Assembly (NCBI GenBank): GCA_028817905.1
Contig: JAPPOR010000401.1
Span: forward strand, 1 to 42,360
DNA length: 42,360 nucleotides
Source: Myxococcales bacterium
Lineage (GTDB): Bacteria; Myxococcota_A; Polyangia; Polyangiales; JAFGIB01
Direction of reading: 5' to 3'
The number at the start of each line of letters is the position of its first letter. Positions within the stretch are counted from its first letter, which is position 1. Shown one piece after another: positions 17,520 to 27,497 of this stretch. The translations under genes and the position numbers were made by a program. The notes below the pieces were generated by a model. It worked only from the letters and a program-made list of their open reading frames with translations, did no database searches and was not told the DNA's origin.

Positions 17520-17918
17520 GTGACGAACATGGATGCAGGCGAACGCCGCAGCACCCCGCGGGCCCCCATCGAACTGCGGGTTGAGTACAAGCGCTTGAAC
17601 TCCTTCTTCGCAGACTACACACGCAACATCAGCCGCGGCGGCACGTTCATTCGCACGGAGCGGCCCCTGGAGATCGGGACCGACTTCATCTTCAAGCTTG
17701 GCGTGCCGACATTGGACGAGCCATTGGTGCTCCAGGGGAGAGTGCAGTGGGTCGTGACGCCTGACCAGGCGACGAGCGACCAAGAACCAGGCATGGGAAT
17801 CGGGTTCGTGTTCGATTCTGAAGCGGATCGCGAACGGGTGGCGCGGACGGTGGAATCACTCATGACGGATAGCCTCGGCCCGACGTTGGTGACCAAGTTG
17901 ATGGGCGACCGCGAGTGA
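17520..17918 (+). CDS. PilZ domain protein (Myxococcus-type)
   Basis: This 132-residue, single-domain protein has both c-di-GMP binding motifs of PilZ: RRSTPR (residues 9-14, RxxxR-like) and NISRGG (36-41, [D/N]xSxxG). The order and the FIRTERPLEIGT and GMGIGFVF segments fit the paralogous PilZ family common in myxobacteria. It would act as a c-di-GMP receptor or adaptor, perhaps in motility or surface functions. The GTG at 17520 is chosen because GGGGAG lies ~9 bp upstream; the ATG at 17529 is too far from it. The gene is monocistronic by appearance, with its own promoter and ~120 bp to prfB. Confidence 0.87.
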   Translation: MTNMDAGERRSTPRAPIELRVEYKRLNSFFADYTRNISRGGTFIRTERPLEIGTDFIFKLGVPTLDEPLVLQGRVQWVVTPDQATSDQEPGMGIGFVFDSEADRERVARTVESLMTDSLGPTLVTKLMGDRE

Positions 17919-18038
17919 TGAACCGCTAAGCCACGCTGCCAGGGGCACCAGGCTCACGAAAGGTCGTGCGCGACCGCACCTCGCTTTCCCCGCGAGTTGA
18001 CACGGCTTGCCCGGCGCGTTAACCAACGCGGCACGCAA

Positions 18039-19173
18039 ATGGACGTCCCCGTCTCCGAGATCCGGCAATCCCTCGACGACCTCGTACAGCGCCTGGAAGC
18101 GCTGGGGAGGTATCTTTGACCTGGACGGTCTCAGGCGCCAGATCGACGGCCTGAACGCCCGAAGCCAGGCTGAAGGGTTTTGGGACGATCAAGACGCAGC
18201 CCGTGCACTGATGGCCGAGCGTGCGAGCCTCGAGCAATTGGTGGAGGGCTACGACGGCATCCGAAGTGAGCTTTCGGATTGCACCGAGCTGCTGGACCTT
18301 GCGCTCGCCGAGTCCGACACGGACGTCGTGGCAGAAGTAGCCTCACATCTTCCGACGATCGGAGCTCGATTGCGCGAGATGGAGCTGGCCCGGATGCTCA
18401 GCGGCAACGAGGACCGTTCAGACGCAATCGTATCGATAAGCCCCGGTGCAGGCGGTATCGACGCCCAAGACTGGGCCGAAATGTTGATGCGAATGTATTT
18501 GCGGTGGTGCGAGCGGAAGGGCTTCAAGACAGAGCTGGTGAACCTGCAACAGGCAGATGACGCCGGCATCAAGGACGCATCGATCCTGGTGCAGGGTCCC
18601 TACGCTTACGGCTTCTTGAGAGCTGAGAACGGGGTCCACCGATTGATCCGGATCAGCCCTTTCGACTCCAACGCACGCCGACACACGGGGTTCGCGGCGG
18701 TACACGTCGTGCCGGATCTTGCGGACGACGTGGACGTCGAGATCCGTTCCGAGGACCTCAAGGTCGATCGCTTCCGGGCGAGCGGTGCAGGCGGCCAGCA
18801 TGTCAACAGAACCGAGTCCGCCGTGCGTCTCACACACATTCCGTCGGGCATCGTCGTCGCGTGTCAGGCCGAGCGCTCCCAGCATAAGAATATGGCAACT
18901 GCGATGAAGATGCTGCGCGGGCGCCTATACGAAAAGGCACGCCAAGAGAAGGAGGCCGAGTTCGCCAAAACCTACGCGAGCAACCAGATGAGTATCGATT
19001 TCGGCTCCCAAGTGCGGACCTACACACTGCAGCCATACACGATGGTGAAGGACGAGCGCACCGATCACAAGGCAACCGATGCACAGGCGGTACTGGACGG
19101 CGCTCTGGACGAGTTCATCGAAGCCTACCTGCTGAAGGCCGCAAGCGAACGCGAAGCGGCGGAGAAGAACTAG
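18039..19173 (+). CDS. prfB: Peptide chain release factor 2, with programmed +1 frameshift
   Basis: RF2 reads UAA and UGA stop codons. The ATG at 18039 opens a 26-codon frame ([14 protein letters not shown]...LGRYL) ending at an in-frame TGA at 18117. Slipping +1 at CTT-TGA-C continues as [28 protein letters not shown], the RF2 N-terminal helix region, to a total of about 377 residues. The anticodon-like SPF ([11 protein letters not shown]) and the GGQ motif ([12 protein letters not shown]) are both present; SPF separates RF2 from RF1. The track's ORF beginning at 18007 carries a false N-terminus because it reads the shifted frame upstream. lysS follows after two bases, the same prfB-lysS order as in E. 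coli. Confidence 0.96.
18104..18120 (+). promoter_or_regulatory. RF2 programmed frameshift site
   Basis: GGGGAGG (18104-18110), then TAT, then CTT TGA C (18114-18120). The Shine-Dalgarno-like run three bases before the CUU slip codon and the UGA-C stop context match the classical autoregulatory site. Low RF2 lets the ribosome shift and make more RF2. Confidence 0.95.
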
Positions 19174-19175
19174 CG

Positions 19176-20774
19176 ATGGCCACCGAGGAGGAACTGATCG
19201 CCGCCCGCCGGCGGCATGCGGAGGCGCTGCAGGAAGCGGACGCGCAGCCCTTCCCTAAGGGCTTCGTCGGAGACGACGAGGGCCGCCGCGAGGTCGTGGC
19301 CATCGCCAAGGACGAACAGCGCTGCGCGAGACTGCCGAGTGAGCAGGAGCTCTCCGACACAGCGACGCACCATCCGCTGTACGGACGCGTGATCGCGAAG
19401 CGCGGTCCTTTCCTTGTCATCCGGACGCCCCATGGAGACGCCCAGGCGTTGGTGCGCCCGGACAACCTCTCAAAGCCCGAGGCGGCACAGCTCAAGACGG
19501 TTGACCTCTCGGACCATGTAGCGGTCACTGGCCCGCTCGTGCGTACCCGGACGGGCGCCCTGACAGTCAAGGCCCTCACCTACCAACACCTCGGCAAGGC
19601 TCTCCTGCCACCTCCGGCGAAGTGGCATGGGCTACAGGACGTGGAGAAGCGGTACCGCGAGCGCTACGTTGACCTGTTCGCCAACCCGGAGGTCGCTGAA
19701 GTGTTCCGGGCCCGCAGCTTGGTCGTCTCCCAGCTGCGCCAATTCATGGAGGCGCGCGACTTTCTCGAGGTCGAGACTCCCATCCTACATCCGCTGCGGG
19801 GCGGCGCGACGGCCAAGCCCTTCAGCACCCACCACAACGCACTGGACATTCCGCTCTTCCTGCGCGTGGCACCGGAGCTCTATCTGAAGCGCCTGGTGGT
19901 CGGTGGGCTCGACCGGGTATTCGAGATCGGGCGCACATTCCGAAACGAGGGCGTCAGCTCACGACACAACCCCGAGTTCAGCCTCCTGGAAGCGTACATG
20001 GCCTACGCCACCGATGAGACGCTCATGGATCTACTCGAGGACATGTTGCGAGAGGTCGACCACGCGTTGCGCCAGCGGTTCCCTGGATTCGCTGCCGAAC
20101 GTGCAGTCGATTTCCGGTCGCGCTGGGAGCGCAAGCGAATGCGCGAGATTCTCGCGGACAGGGTGGAGCGCGCGGGCCAGGGAAACATCCCCCCGGCACG
20201 CCTGTGCAAGGCCCTCACCCGCGCGATCATCTTCGACGCCGACCAGCTGGATCGGACGTTGCGCGCGGTTCTTCCGGAACAAACCGAGGCAACGCGAGCG
20301 GCCCTTGAGGGACGCGAGACGTACGGCGCGCGCATCTCCGCCCTGTTCGAGCTCCTGGCGGAGGAGCACATGTCCTCGATGTATCGCACTGAGGCAGGAG
20401 ATCATTCTGTCCCGGTGTTCGTGACCGAACACCCCGTGGAAGTCTCCCCGCTGGCCCGGCGATGCGACGAGGACGACCGCTTCGTCGATCGCTTCGAGCT
20501 CTTCGTGGAGGGTCGCGAGCTAGCGAATGCCTTCTGTGAGCTCAACGATCCGGACGATCAGGCTGAACGCTTCGCCGCACAGGTGCAGAGTCGCGAGGGC
20601 GGCGACGAAGAGGCGATGGACTACGACCACGACTACATTCGTGCCCTTCGCCACGGCATGCCGCCGACGGCCGGCATCGGTGTGGGCATTGACCGCCTCG
20701 TCATGGCGCTGTGCAATCAACCGTCTATCCGAGACGTCCTGCTGTTTCCGCTGCTGAAGCCGGAGCACAAGTGA
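19176..20774 (+). CDS. lysS: Lysyl-tRNA synthetase, class II
   Basis: This enzyme charges tRNA-Lys. The 532-residue protein has the N-terminal OB-fold region ([22 protein letters not shown]). Class II motif 1 ([21 protein letters not shown]), motif 2 ([26 protein letters not shown]) and motif 3 ([13 protein letters not shown]) follow. HPVEVSPLA and [16 protein letters not shown] are typical of bacterial LysRS. It starts two bases after prfB and its TGA overlaps the GTG of the next gene, so translation genes and envelope genes share one transcript. Nothing essential is missing. Confidence 0.97.
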   Translation: MATEEELIAARRRHAEALQEADAQPFPKGFVGDDEGRREVVAIAKDEQRCARLPSEQELSDTATHHPLYGRVIAKRGPFLVIRTPHGDAQALVRPDNLSKPEAAQLKTVDLSDHVAVTGPLVRTRTGALTVKALTYQHLGKALLPPPAKWHGLQDVEKRYRERYVDLFANPEVAEVFRARSLVVSQLRQFMEARDFLEVETPILHPLRGGATAKPFSTHHNALDIPLFLRVAPELYLKRLVVGGLDRVFEIGRTFRNEGVSSRHNPEFSLLEAYMAYATDETLMDLLEDMLREVDHALRQRFPGFAAERAVDFRSRWERKRMREILADRVERAGQGNIPPARLCKALTRAIIFDADQLDRTLRAVLPEQTEATRAALEGRETYGARISALFELLAEEHMSSMYRTEAGDHSVPVFVTEHPVEVSPLARRCDEDDRFVDRFELFVEGRELANAFCELNDPDDQAERFAAQVQSREGGDEEAMDYDHDYIRALRHGMPPTAGIGVGIDRLVMALCNQPSIRDVLLFPLLKPEHK

Positions 20775-22933
20775 ACGAAGCGCGCAGCGTGGTGCGGGAG
20801 ACCCCGATAGGGTGGGTCACGGTCGCCTTTGTCGCGGTATCGCCGTGGATCGTGACCGCTCAGGTGGTCGCCGCAGCCAGCGCCGACGCGCTGCTGCTCA
20901 CCCTCGCGACGCGCCCTCAACTGGCAAACTGGGTTCCGCCCTCTATCGCGGCGAGTCTGATCGTCTGGCTACTCATGGCCACGGTTGCCAGCATCCAGCA
21001 GTTGCGCCGCAAGAGCCGAAGCCGCGGCCGATCGCGGATGCTCGCCGCCAGCATGTTCGGAGCGCTCAATGCCCTTTCGATCGGCGCCGCCGCTGCCGTC
21101 AGCGCGGTCCATGCGCAAGCGTTTTACATCCCAGGGCTCGGCTTGCGTGTTCCGGACGACGCCCTCGCCCCGCTCTCGGCGGCCGGCGCCCTGGCCGCGG
21201 TGGGGGCGCTTGGCACCCTGATCGGCTCGCTGTCGTGCTGGTCGCTGATGTCCGTGAAGCGCCGGGAAGAACTCTGGATCGCGCTCGACTTGGTCCTGCT
21301 AGGGGCAACCGCGTGGGCCCTGTCACAGCTTCCGAGCCAACCTCCCACAACGGCCCCAGACGCGCTCGCGTTGCCGGTCCTCAGGCACGTGCTCACGACC
21401 TCCTTCGTGCTGCGCTTCATCGCGCGTCTGCTCCCGCTGATGCTGGATGGGGTGGAGATGGTGGGCTTTCACCCGCTGGTCGCGTCCCGCCACCTACGGG
21501 CCAAGAAGAGTGGGTTTCTGGCAGCCATCAGTGTCCTATCGGTGCTGGCGGTCACGCTCTCGTCTTGCACCCTGACGACCACGCTCTCGATCATGGGCGG
21601 GTTCCGTCAGGACCTCAAGAGCAAGATCCTAGGCAACAAGGCCCACGTAGTGGTCGATCGGGAGCACGCCACGATCGAGGGCTGGCACCCCCTGATCGAC
21701 ACCATTCGACGGCAACCCGGGGTCACGGGCGTCAGCCCATATGTGCAAGGGGAGGTGATGATCTCGAGCGCCGCGAACCTCGGCACGGCGGTCCTCCACG
21801 GAATCGATCCCACCCTGATCGGCGATGTGAGCGACCTGCCCCGCAACCTGCGCACTGGCAAGCTCGAATACCTGTCACATCCAGAAAGACTCCTGGACCT
21901 ACCGGCGGACGTCCTGCGGGGTAACCTCTTGCCGCTGGTGGGCGCGCACGACCCTCCCTCCCCGGGCGAAGCGCGGGCGGACGCCGACGCCGGGACCGCA
22001 TCCGGCAACGCGCAAACGGGAAGTGCTGGGGCTCGTGATGGAGACAAGGAGGAACTGTCGAAGCGTATCGCGGCACTCGAGGAGTTTCTCAAGACGCCCG
22101 TTGCCAAACCTCCAGGTGGAGGCTCCGATAGCCGGGATGTGTTGCCAGGCATCATCATCGGACAGGAACTGGCCCGCTCGCTGCGTCTCTACGTCGGCGA
22201 CGAGGTAAACGTGGTTGCGCCTCTCGGAGCGCTGGGGCCGCAAGGGCTGATGCCCAAATCCCGCCCATTTCGAGTCGCCGGCATCTTCTACAGCGGCATG
22301 TACGAGTACGACATGAAGTTCACCTACGTGTCCCTCGAGACGGCGCAGCGCTTCCTCGGTACCGGCTCGGCGGTTAGCGGCGTAGAGGTCAAAGTGGGCA
22401 GGGTCGAACGTGCGCCCGCCATCGCTGCACGGCTGCGCAGCGCGCTCGACCGCAAGGAGCTGCGAGTCAAGGACTGGCAGGAGCTCAACAGCCGCCTGTT
22501 TGGTGCGCTGGCGCTCGAAAAGCTAGCCATGTTCATCGCCCTCGGAATCGCGATCCTGGTGGCGAGCTTCTGCATCGCGGGGACGCTTACGCTAATGGTG
22601 CAAGAGAAGGGTCGCGAGGTGGCCGTGCTGAAGGCGATGGGCACAGCAGACGGGGCAATCGTCGGAGTCTTTGTGATCGAAGGCGGACTCATCGGACTGC
22701 TCGGGGCATCCCTGGGGCTGTTCCTCGGCTACATGGTCTGCTTTGCGGTCGAGCACTTTGGCATCCGCATGAATCCCGAGGTGTACTACATCGACCGACT
22801 ACCGGTGCACATCGACCCAGCCGAGTTCGCCCTCACGGGACTCGCCGCCGTGGTGATCTGCCTCCTGATCACCATCTACCCAGCACTTCTCGCCAGTCGC
22901 TTGCGCCCGGTAGACGCGCTCCGCTACGAGTGA
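20771..22933 (+). CDS. LolC/LolE-type ABC permease with extra N-terminal membrane domain
   Basis: With LolD this would release lipoproteins from the inner membrane for transport to the outer membrane. I choose the GTG at 20771, which overlaps the lysS stop (720 residues); the track's 20711 start lies within lysS. The conserved LolC/E core begins near [27 protein letters not shown], continues through [16 protein letters not shown] and a periplasmic MacB-like domain, and ends in three FtsX helices ([23 protein letters not shown] onward). Before the core are about 230 residues with roughly five hydrophobic segments, absent from standard LolC/E. The periplasmic domain also holds a low-complexity insert ([20 protein letters not shown]). 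One permease gene here suggests a homodimer, as in LolF-type systems. Confidence 0.85.
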   Translation: MNEARSVVRETPIGWVTVAFVAVSPWIVTAQVVAAASADALLLTLATRPQLANWVPPSIAASLIVWLLMATVASIQQLRRKSRSRGRSRMLAASMFGALNALSIGAAAAVSAVHAQAFYIPGLGLRVPDDALAPLSAAGALAAVGALGTLIGSLSCWSLMSVKRREELWIALDLVLLGATAWALSQLPSQPPTTAPDALALPVLRHVLTTSFVLRFIARLLPLMLDGVEMVGFHPLVASRHLRAKKSGFLAAISVLSVLAVTLSSCTLTTTLSIMGGFRQDLKSKILGNKAHVVVDREHATIEGWHPLIDTIRRQPGVTGVSPYVQGEVMISSAANLGTAVLHGIDPTLIGDVSDLPRNLRTGKLEYLSHPERLLDLPADVLRGNLLPLVGAHDPPSPGEARADADAGTASGNAQTGSAGARDGDKEELSKRIAALEEFLKTPVAKPPGGGSDSRDVLPGIIIGQELARSLRLYVGDEVNVVAPLGALGPQGLMPKSRPFRVAGIFYSGMYEYDMKFTYVSLETAQRFLGTGSAVSGVEVKVGRVERAPAIAARLRSALDRKELRVKDWQELNSRLFGALALEKLAMFIALGIAILVASFCIAGTLTLMVQEKGREVAVLKAMGTADGAIVGVFVIEGGLIGLLGASLGLFLGYMVCFAVEHFGIRMNPEVYYIDRLPVHIDPAEFALTGLAAVVICLLITIYPALLASRLRPVDALRYE

Positions 22934-22956
22934 CGGGCGCCGTATAGGACCTCAGC

Positions 22957-23703
22957 GTGGAAACCTCTACACAATCCACCCCGGACACTACCCCTCAGCC
23001 CCCAGCGCTGGTCGCGGTGGAAGACGTTCGCAAGAACTTTATCCACGAAGGTAAACCCGTTTCGATTCTCAAAGGCATCGACCTGACGATCCAGCCCGGC
23101 GAAATGCTGTGCATCGTGGGCGCCTCCGGCGCAGGAAAGAGCACCCTTCTGCACCTGCTGGGAACACTCGACCTGCCCAGCTCCGGCCGGATCCTGTATG
23201 AGGGCGAAGACGTGACCCGCTACTCCAGCGCGCGCCTGGCCGACTTTCGCAATCGCAGCATTGGCTTTGTGTTCCAGTTTCACCACCTGCTTCCGGAGTT
23301 CACAGCACTGGAAAACGTCATGATGCCGGGCCGCATTCGGGGCCTGGCCGGGCATGAGCTGCGGCGCAGGGCGTCCACCCTGCTGGAAGAAGTGGGGCTT
23401 TCAGAACGGCTGACGCATCGCCCGGGCGAGCTGTCGGGGGGGGAGCAGCAGCGCGTCGCCTTGGCCCGCGCACTCGTCATGGAGCCGAAACTCGTTCTGG
23501 CAGATGAACCCACAGGCAACCTGGACAGCGCCACCGGTAGCGCCATGCACAAACTGCTCTTCGAGCTCAACGAGCGTCGCGGTACGACGTTCTTGATCGT
23601 CACCCATAGTCGCGAACTGGCAGCACAGATGCCGCGCGTGGTGCGGATGCGAGACGGTCGCATCGAGCAAGACCGCCGCAACGGCAAATTGCAGCAGACG
23701 TAG
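22957..23703 (+). CDS. lolD: Lipoprotein-releasing ABC transporter ATP-binding protein LolD
   Basis: LolD powers lipoprotein release from the inner membrane. Walker A is GASGAGKS (residues 55-62), the signature is LSGGEQQR (159-166), Walker B is VLADEP (180-185), and the H-loop His lies in [24 protein letters not shown] is the LolD-specific Q-loop segment that separates it from MacB and FtsE. It starts at GTG 22957, 23 bp after the permease gene. The 248-residue length is normal, with a slightly longer N-terminal tail rich in Thr and Pro. Confidence 0.94.
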   Translation: METSTQSTPDTTPQPPALVAVEDVRKNFIHEGKPVSILKGIDLTIQPGEMLCIVGASGAGKSTLLHLLGTLDLPSSGRILYEGEDVTRYSSARLADFRNRSIGFVFQFHHLLPEFTALENVMMPGRIRGLAGHELRRRASTLLEEVGLSERLTHRPGELSGGEQQRVALARALVMEPKLVLADEPTGNLDSATGSAMHKLLFELNERRGTTFLIVTHSRELAAQMPRVVRMRDGRIEQDRRNGKLQQT

Positions 23704-23848
23704 GCCTCGACGCTTGACCTACAGGGCAGCCAAAGCTATAGCGCGCTGGGCTTTTCCAGGGCTAAGGTCTCGAAATCGCGACATCTCGATGCGGTTGCGA
23801 AACGCGGGCCACAGCCTTCCACGGCCACCGCCTGCCCAATCGCCAACC

Positions 23849-26683
23849 ATGGCCCCCTCTCGCGACCGAAACCGTTCTTGGCCCTGCCACACGCCCTCTA
23901 TGGTTGGCGCCATGTTGTTTGCGGTCGGCATCGCAGGGGTCGTGCCGCTCAAGGCCCAGCCCGACGACCCGGCCCAGGAGCCGTCGTCCGCGCCCAGTCC
24001 CGATGCTCCGCGGACATCCGCGCCCGACGCAGACCACGTTGCACCCCAGGTGACTCCTGATGCTGGAGGGGAGCGCGACCACCAGGGGCAGGGCACGGAC
24101 CCCGGCGAAACGCCGGCTGCCACTCCCCCCTCAAACGAAGGCGGGGAGCCGGCGGCCGCGGCGATGGAGCCCGCTGACCAGGCCAGTGACCAGGCCAGTG
24201 ACCAGGCCAGTGACCAGGCCAGCCCACAAAGCACAGGGGGCGGTGACACCGATGCTGCGCCAGCCTCGGAGGGCCCGCCGACCGAGGCGACCCCAAGCAA
24301 CGTGGTGCCCGCTACCATCTGTGAGGGCAAAGCCATCGCCCGTATCGAAGTAACCGGCAACGGCCGCGTCAGCGCGGACGACATTCGCGCCAGCATTGGC
24401 CTGCGCCCTGGTCTGCCTTGCACGGACCGTGAGGTAAACCGCGACGCCCGAGCCTTGTGGGACCTGGGGTATTTCAACGATGTCCAGGTCGAAGCCGAAG
24501 TCAAGCCCGACGGTCAGCTGGCGCTCACGTTTCGCGTCACGGAGCGGCCTGCGATCGGCGAAGTAGTCTTCGAGGGCAACGATGAGGTCGACAAGTCCGA
24601 CCTGGAGGAGAAGGTCACGCTCCGTCAGGGCTCGGTTCTCAGCGAGCCGAAGGTCGCCGAACAGCTAGGAAAGATCAGAGAGCTGTACGCGGAAAAAGGG
24701 TTCTTCCTCGCCAAGATCAAGTACGAGCTCGACTCGCTGCCCAACGACGAAGCACGCGTTCGCTTCGTCATCGACGAAGGCACTGAGGTCACCGTCCGCC
24801 GCATTCGTTTTCTCGGCAACAAGAACATCGAAGACGGCGAGATCAAGGGCTACATGCAGACGGGCGAGACGTCGATCTTCTCTCTCCTTAGCTCCAACAA
24901 CACGTACCGCAGGGAGGTATTCGATCAGGACCTCAACATGGTTCAGGCCCTTTACTACGATCGGGGCTACCTACTGGTCGAAGTCGCGGAACCGCTAATC
25001 GAGCTGACGCCGGACCGCAAGCACATCGATCTCACGATCCGAATCACCGAAGGACCGCGCTTCCGAGTCGGGCGCGTCAAGGTCGGCGAGATCAACGAAG
25101 ACGGTGAACCGGTGGACCCCCTGCCAGGACGCAAGTTTCTGCGCGAGAGCGTCGAGCTGAATCCCGGCGATTGGTTCAGTCGATCCACAATCGCCGAGAA
25201 CCTCCAGACCATCACTCGCTACTATCGGGACCAGGGGTACGCCAAGGTTCAGGTCACGCCCCAGACCGAGCTCAATACAGACGAACGTATCGTCCACATC
25301 GGGGTCAGCGTCCGACGCGGGCCTCTGGTCTACGTCCAGCGCATCAACTTCGGTGGCAACACCAAGACCCGGGACGCCGTGATGCGCCGAGAGCTCCGGA
25401 TCGCCGAAGGCGACCTCTACAGCCAGACCCTGGTCGAGCGGAGCAAGGAGCGCATCAATGCCCTCGGATTCTTCGAGTCGGTAGACGTCGCCGAAGAGCC
25501 GGGAGCAACCGAGGACCGCATCGTGCTCGCCTTCCAGGTTGCCGAGCGGCCGACGGGAACCTTCCAGCTGGGTGCAGGCTTTTCGTCCCAAGAAACCTTC
25601 CTGCTCACGGGCCAAATCCAGCAGCAGAATCTATTCGGTCGCGGGCAGTCGCTGTCGCTGAACATGCAGTTCTCGGGCATTCGGCAGCTGGCGCAAGTCC
25701 GCTTTGTCGAGCCCTACCTGTACGGGACGCAGTGGACCATGGCGGCCGACGTCTTCAAGATGCAGCAGCAGCTGCGAAGCTTCAACCGCGACTCCACTGG
25801 CTTCAACCTCACGTTCGGCCACCCCATCTTCAAGAACCTCTTCGACGACCATCTGCGACTGTTCGCAAGCTACCGACTTGAAGAGGTCGACATCAGCCCC
25901 GCTACGGGAGGCCTAATCGGAAGCGGTGGTGGCCTCAACTTCCAGCTGTTCCGGTTCGTGCCCCTCCACAACCTCTTCCGCAAGGGCTTGACCAGCAGTC
26001 TCCGCCTGTCGCTCCAGTGGGACAGCCGCGACAACCGCCTGTTCCCCAAACGCGGGGTATTCGCGACCGCATCGGCTGAGATCGCGGACGAACTCATCGG
26101 CTCCAACACCGATTTCGTGCGCCACCGACTCAACTATCGCTTCTATCACAAGGTGTTTTGGGAGCTGGTCTTCAAGGTGAACCTGGAATGGGGACTCATC
26201 ACGTCCTCAAACGCCCAAGGAGTGCCCGTCTTCGAGCGCTACTTCCTCGGCGGAATCCAGGACGTCCGCGGCTTTCGGCTCCAGGCCCTCGGTCCTCGCC
26301 TGGGTATCGGAACCGCCCACGACCCGACCACGCCGCCATCCCGCCAGGGCATCCCCTTTGGCGGCAACATGCAGGCCTTCTACAACCTCGAGCTGGAGTT
26401 CCCGATCGTGGAAGCGGTGGGAATCCGTGGCGTGCTCTTTCAGGACGCGGGCAACGCGTGGAATATGGAGGATCGGTTGTGCGGCCCCGATCCGAGCTTC
26501 GGAGACGCCGCAGCGTCGTCTTGCGACGTGGACCTTACGCGCCTGCGAACCTCCGTGGGGTTCGGCTTCCGATGGTTCTCCCCTCTCGGCCCTCTGCGCT
26601 TCGAGTGGGGCTTCCCGTTCGAGCCCCGCCGGCCCTTCGAAAACACCTACGAGTTCATGTTCACCGTCGGAAACGCATTCTGA
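23849..26683 (+). CDS. bamA: Outer membrane protein assembly factor BamA
   Basis: BamA inserts beta-barrel proteins into the outer membrane. The protein has a signal peptide (MVGAMLFAVGIAGVVPLKA after a basic n-region). A Pro/Ala/Asp-rich linker of about 130 residues with a DQAS repeat follows, then POTRA domains (ARIEVTGNGRVSADDIRASI opens the first), then a 16-strand barrel. GGIQDVRGFRLQ is the conserved loop 6 VRGF motif, and the chain ends YEFMFTVGNAF with the C-terminal Phe. The low-complexity linker ahead of POTRA 1 is unusual. The start is uncertain: ATG 23849 gives a good signal peptide (944 residues), while the track's TTG 23714 adds 45 residues. It lies downstream of lolCD and upstream of ompH. 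Confidence 0.93.
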   Translation: MAPSRDRNRSWPCHTPSMVGAMLFAVGIAGVVPLKAQPDDPAQEPSSAPSPDAPRTSAPDADHVAPQVTPDAGGERDHQGQGTDPGETPAATPPSNEGGEPAAAAMEPADQASDQASDQASDQASPQSTGGGDTDAAPASEGPPTEATPSNVVPATICEGKAIARIEVTGNGRVSADDIRASIGLRPGLPCTDREVNRDARALWDLGYFNDVQVEAEVKPDGQLALTFRVTERPAIGEVVFEGNDEVDKSDLEEKVTLRQGSVLSEPKVAEQLGKIRELYAEKGFFLAKIKYELDSLPNDEARVRFVIDEGTEVTVRRIRFLGNKNIEDGEIKGYMQTGETSIFSLLSSNNTYRREVFDQDLNMVQALYYDRGYLLVEVAEPLIELTPDRKHIDLTIRITEGPRFRVGRVKVGEINEDGEPVDPLPGRKFLRESVELNPGDWFSRSTIAENLQTITRYYRDQGYAKVQVTPQTELNTDERIVHIGVSVRRGPLVYVQRINFGGNTKTRDAVMRRELRIAEGDLYSQTLVERSKERINALGFFESVDVAEEPGATEDRIVLAFQVAERPTGTFQLGAGFSSQETFLLTGQIQQQNLFGRGQSLSLNMQFSGIRQLAQVRFVEPYLYGTQWTMAADVFKMQQQLRSFNRDSTGFNLTFGHPIFKNLFDDHLRLFASYRLEEVDISPATGGLIGSGGGLNFQLFRFVPLHNLFRKGLTSSLRLSLQWDSRDNRLFPKRGVFATASAEIADELIGSNTDFVRHRLNYRFYHKVFWELVFKVNLEWGLITSSNAQGVPVFERYFLGGIQDVRGFRLQALGPRLGIGTAHDPTTPPSRQGIPFGGNMQAFYNLELEFPIVEAVGIRGVLFQDAGNAWNMEDRLCGPDPSFGDAAASSCDVDLTRLRTSVGFGFRWFSPLGPLRFEWGFPFEPRRPFENTYEFMFTVGNAF
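24176..24223 (+). repeat. 12-bp tandem repeat (four units) in bamA
   Basis: Four units of GACCAGGCCAGT (the last ends C) encode DQASDQASDQASDQAS in the linker ahead of the POTRA domains. As 12 is a multiple of 3, copy changes would keep the frame. Confidence 0.95.
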
Positions 26684-26759
26684 CGCACACCGCCCGCATT
26701 TCCAGGCTCTCACACGTTGCGGCCACAACAGGGCCGTGGATCTCCCATGCGCGAACCAA

Positions 26760-26773
26760 ACCTACATGTAGGT
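26760..26773. promoter_or_regulatory. 14-bp perfect palindrome upstream of ompH, candidate operator
   Basis: ACCTACATGTAGGT is a perfect palindrome and relatively AT-rich for this genome. It lies 93 bp before the ompH start in the 180-bp bamA-ompH gap. A dimeric regulator site is possible; no regulator can be named. Confidence 0.3.
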
Positions 26774-26865
26774 AACATCACATGAATGGGCTGGTCAAGC
26801 GCGCGTCAGACGCCTTGACGCTGCCAAACCCTGCCTGGTAGCACCCCGGCACGAAAGGTACACCC

Positions 26866-27465
26866 ATGAAATCTCTGCTGAACGTCCTGTCCCTCAACGT
26901 CTTGCTCGCAGCCGCGACGACCCTCGTGGTTGCCGGCGCGCCCGCCAGCGCCGACGCGCAGAGCAAGATCGGTGTCGTCGACATTACGCGGGCGATCTCC
27001 GAGACTGAGGACGGGCGAAAGGCGCGGGACAAGCTCAAGAAGCTGACGGACAAGCGCCAGAAGGCGCTCGACAAGCAAAAGGGCGACCTGCTGAAGATGA
27101 AAGAAGCCATCGAAAAGCAGCAGGCCGTGCTGTCTGCGGAAGTGCTGGCGAAGAAGAATCAGGACCTGCAGAAAGCGTTTGCAGAACTGCAGACGAATCT
27201 CATGGAGTTTCAGCGGGAGCTCAGCGCCAAAGAGGCGGAGCTGACCAAGGACATCCTGGAACGAATGACGGAGATCGTGCGACGCATCGGCCAGAAGGAT
27301 GGCTACTCGATGATCCTGGATCGCCAGCAAGGCGGCGTCGTGTACGTACCAAGCTCCTACGATCTTACCGACGTCTTGATCCAGCGCTACAATGCTGGCG
27401 AAGGCAAGAAGTCGGGCAGGCCGAAACCCAAGGGCAAGTCAAAGGCCTCGGCAAGCAAGAAATAG
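26866..27465 (+). CDS. OmpH/Skp family periplasmic chaperone
   Basis: Skp/OmpH holds unfolded outer membrane proteins in the periplasm on their way to BamA. The 199-residue protein has a signal peptide (NVLSLNVLLAAATTLVVAGAPASADA) followed by the family opening SKIGVVDITRAISETEDGRKA. A long Lys/Glu/Gln-rich coiled coil (RQKALDKQKGDLLKMKEAIEKQ) comes next, and the closing strand region YSMILDRQQGGVVYVPSSYDLTDVLI. The C-terminal Lys/Ser tail (KPKGKSKASASKK) is extra. AAAGG precedes the ATG. The position after bamA is the usual one. A small GCCCC/GGGGC hairpin begins at the stop codon. Confidence 0.92.
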   Translation: MKSLLNVLSLNVLLAAATTLVVAGAPASADAQSKIGVVDITRAISETEDGRKARDKLKKLTDKRQKALDKQKGDLLKMKEAIEKQQAVLSAEVLAKKNQDLQKAFAELQTNLMEFQRELSAKEAELTKDILERMTEIVRRIGQKDGYSMILDRQQGGVVYVPSSYDLTDVLIQRYNAGEGKKSGRPKPKGKSKASASKK

Positions 27466-27497
27466 CCCCACCCGGCGGGGCCGGAGAGAGAGCCCTG

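Noticed and set aside
20812-21924. Plus-strand ORF of 370 residues inside the permease
   Set aside because: It is an alternative frame of the LolC/E-like gene, Arg/Pro/Gly-rich, with no start signal.
24176-24223. Repeats in bamA (and at 14099-14158) as a CRISPR array
   Set aside because: The units are directly adjacent without spacers and lie in frame in coding DNA.
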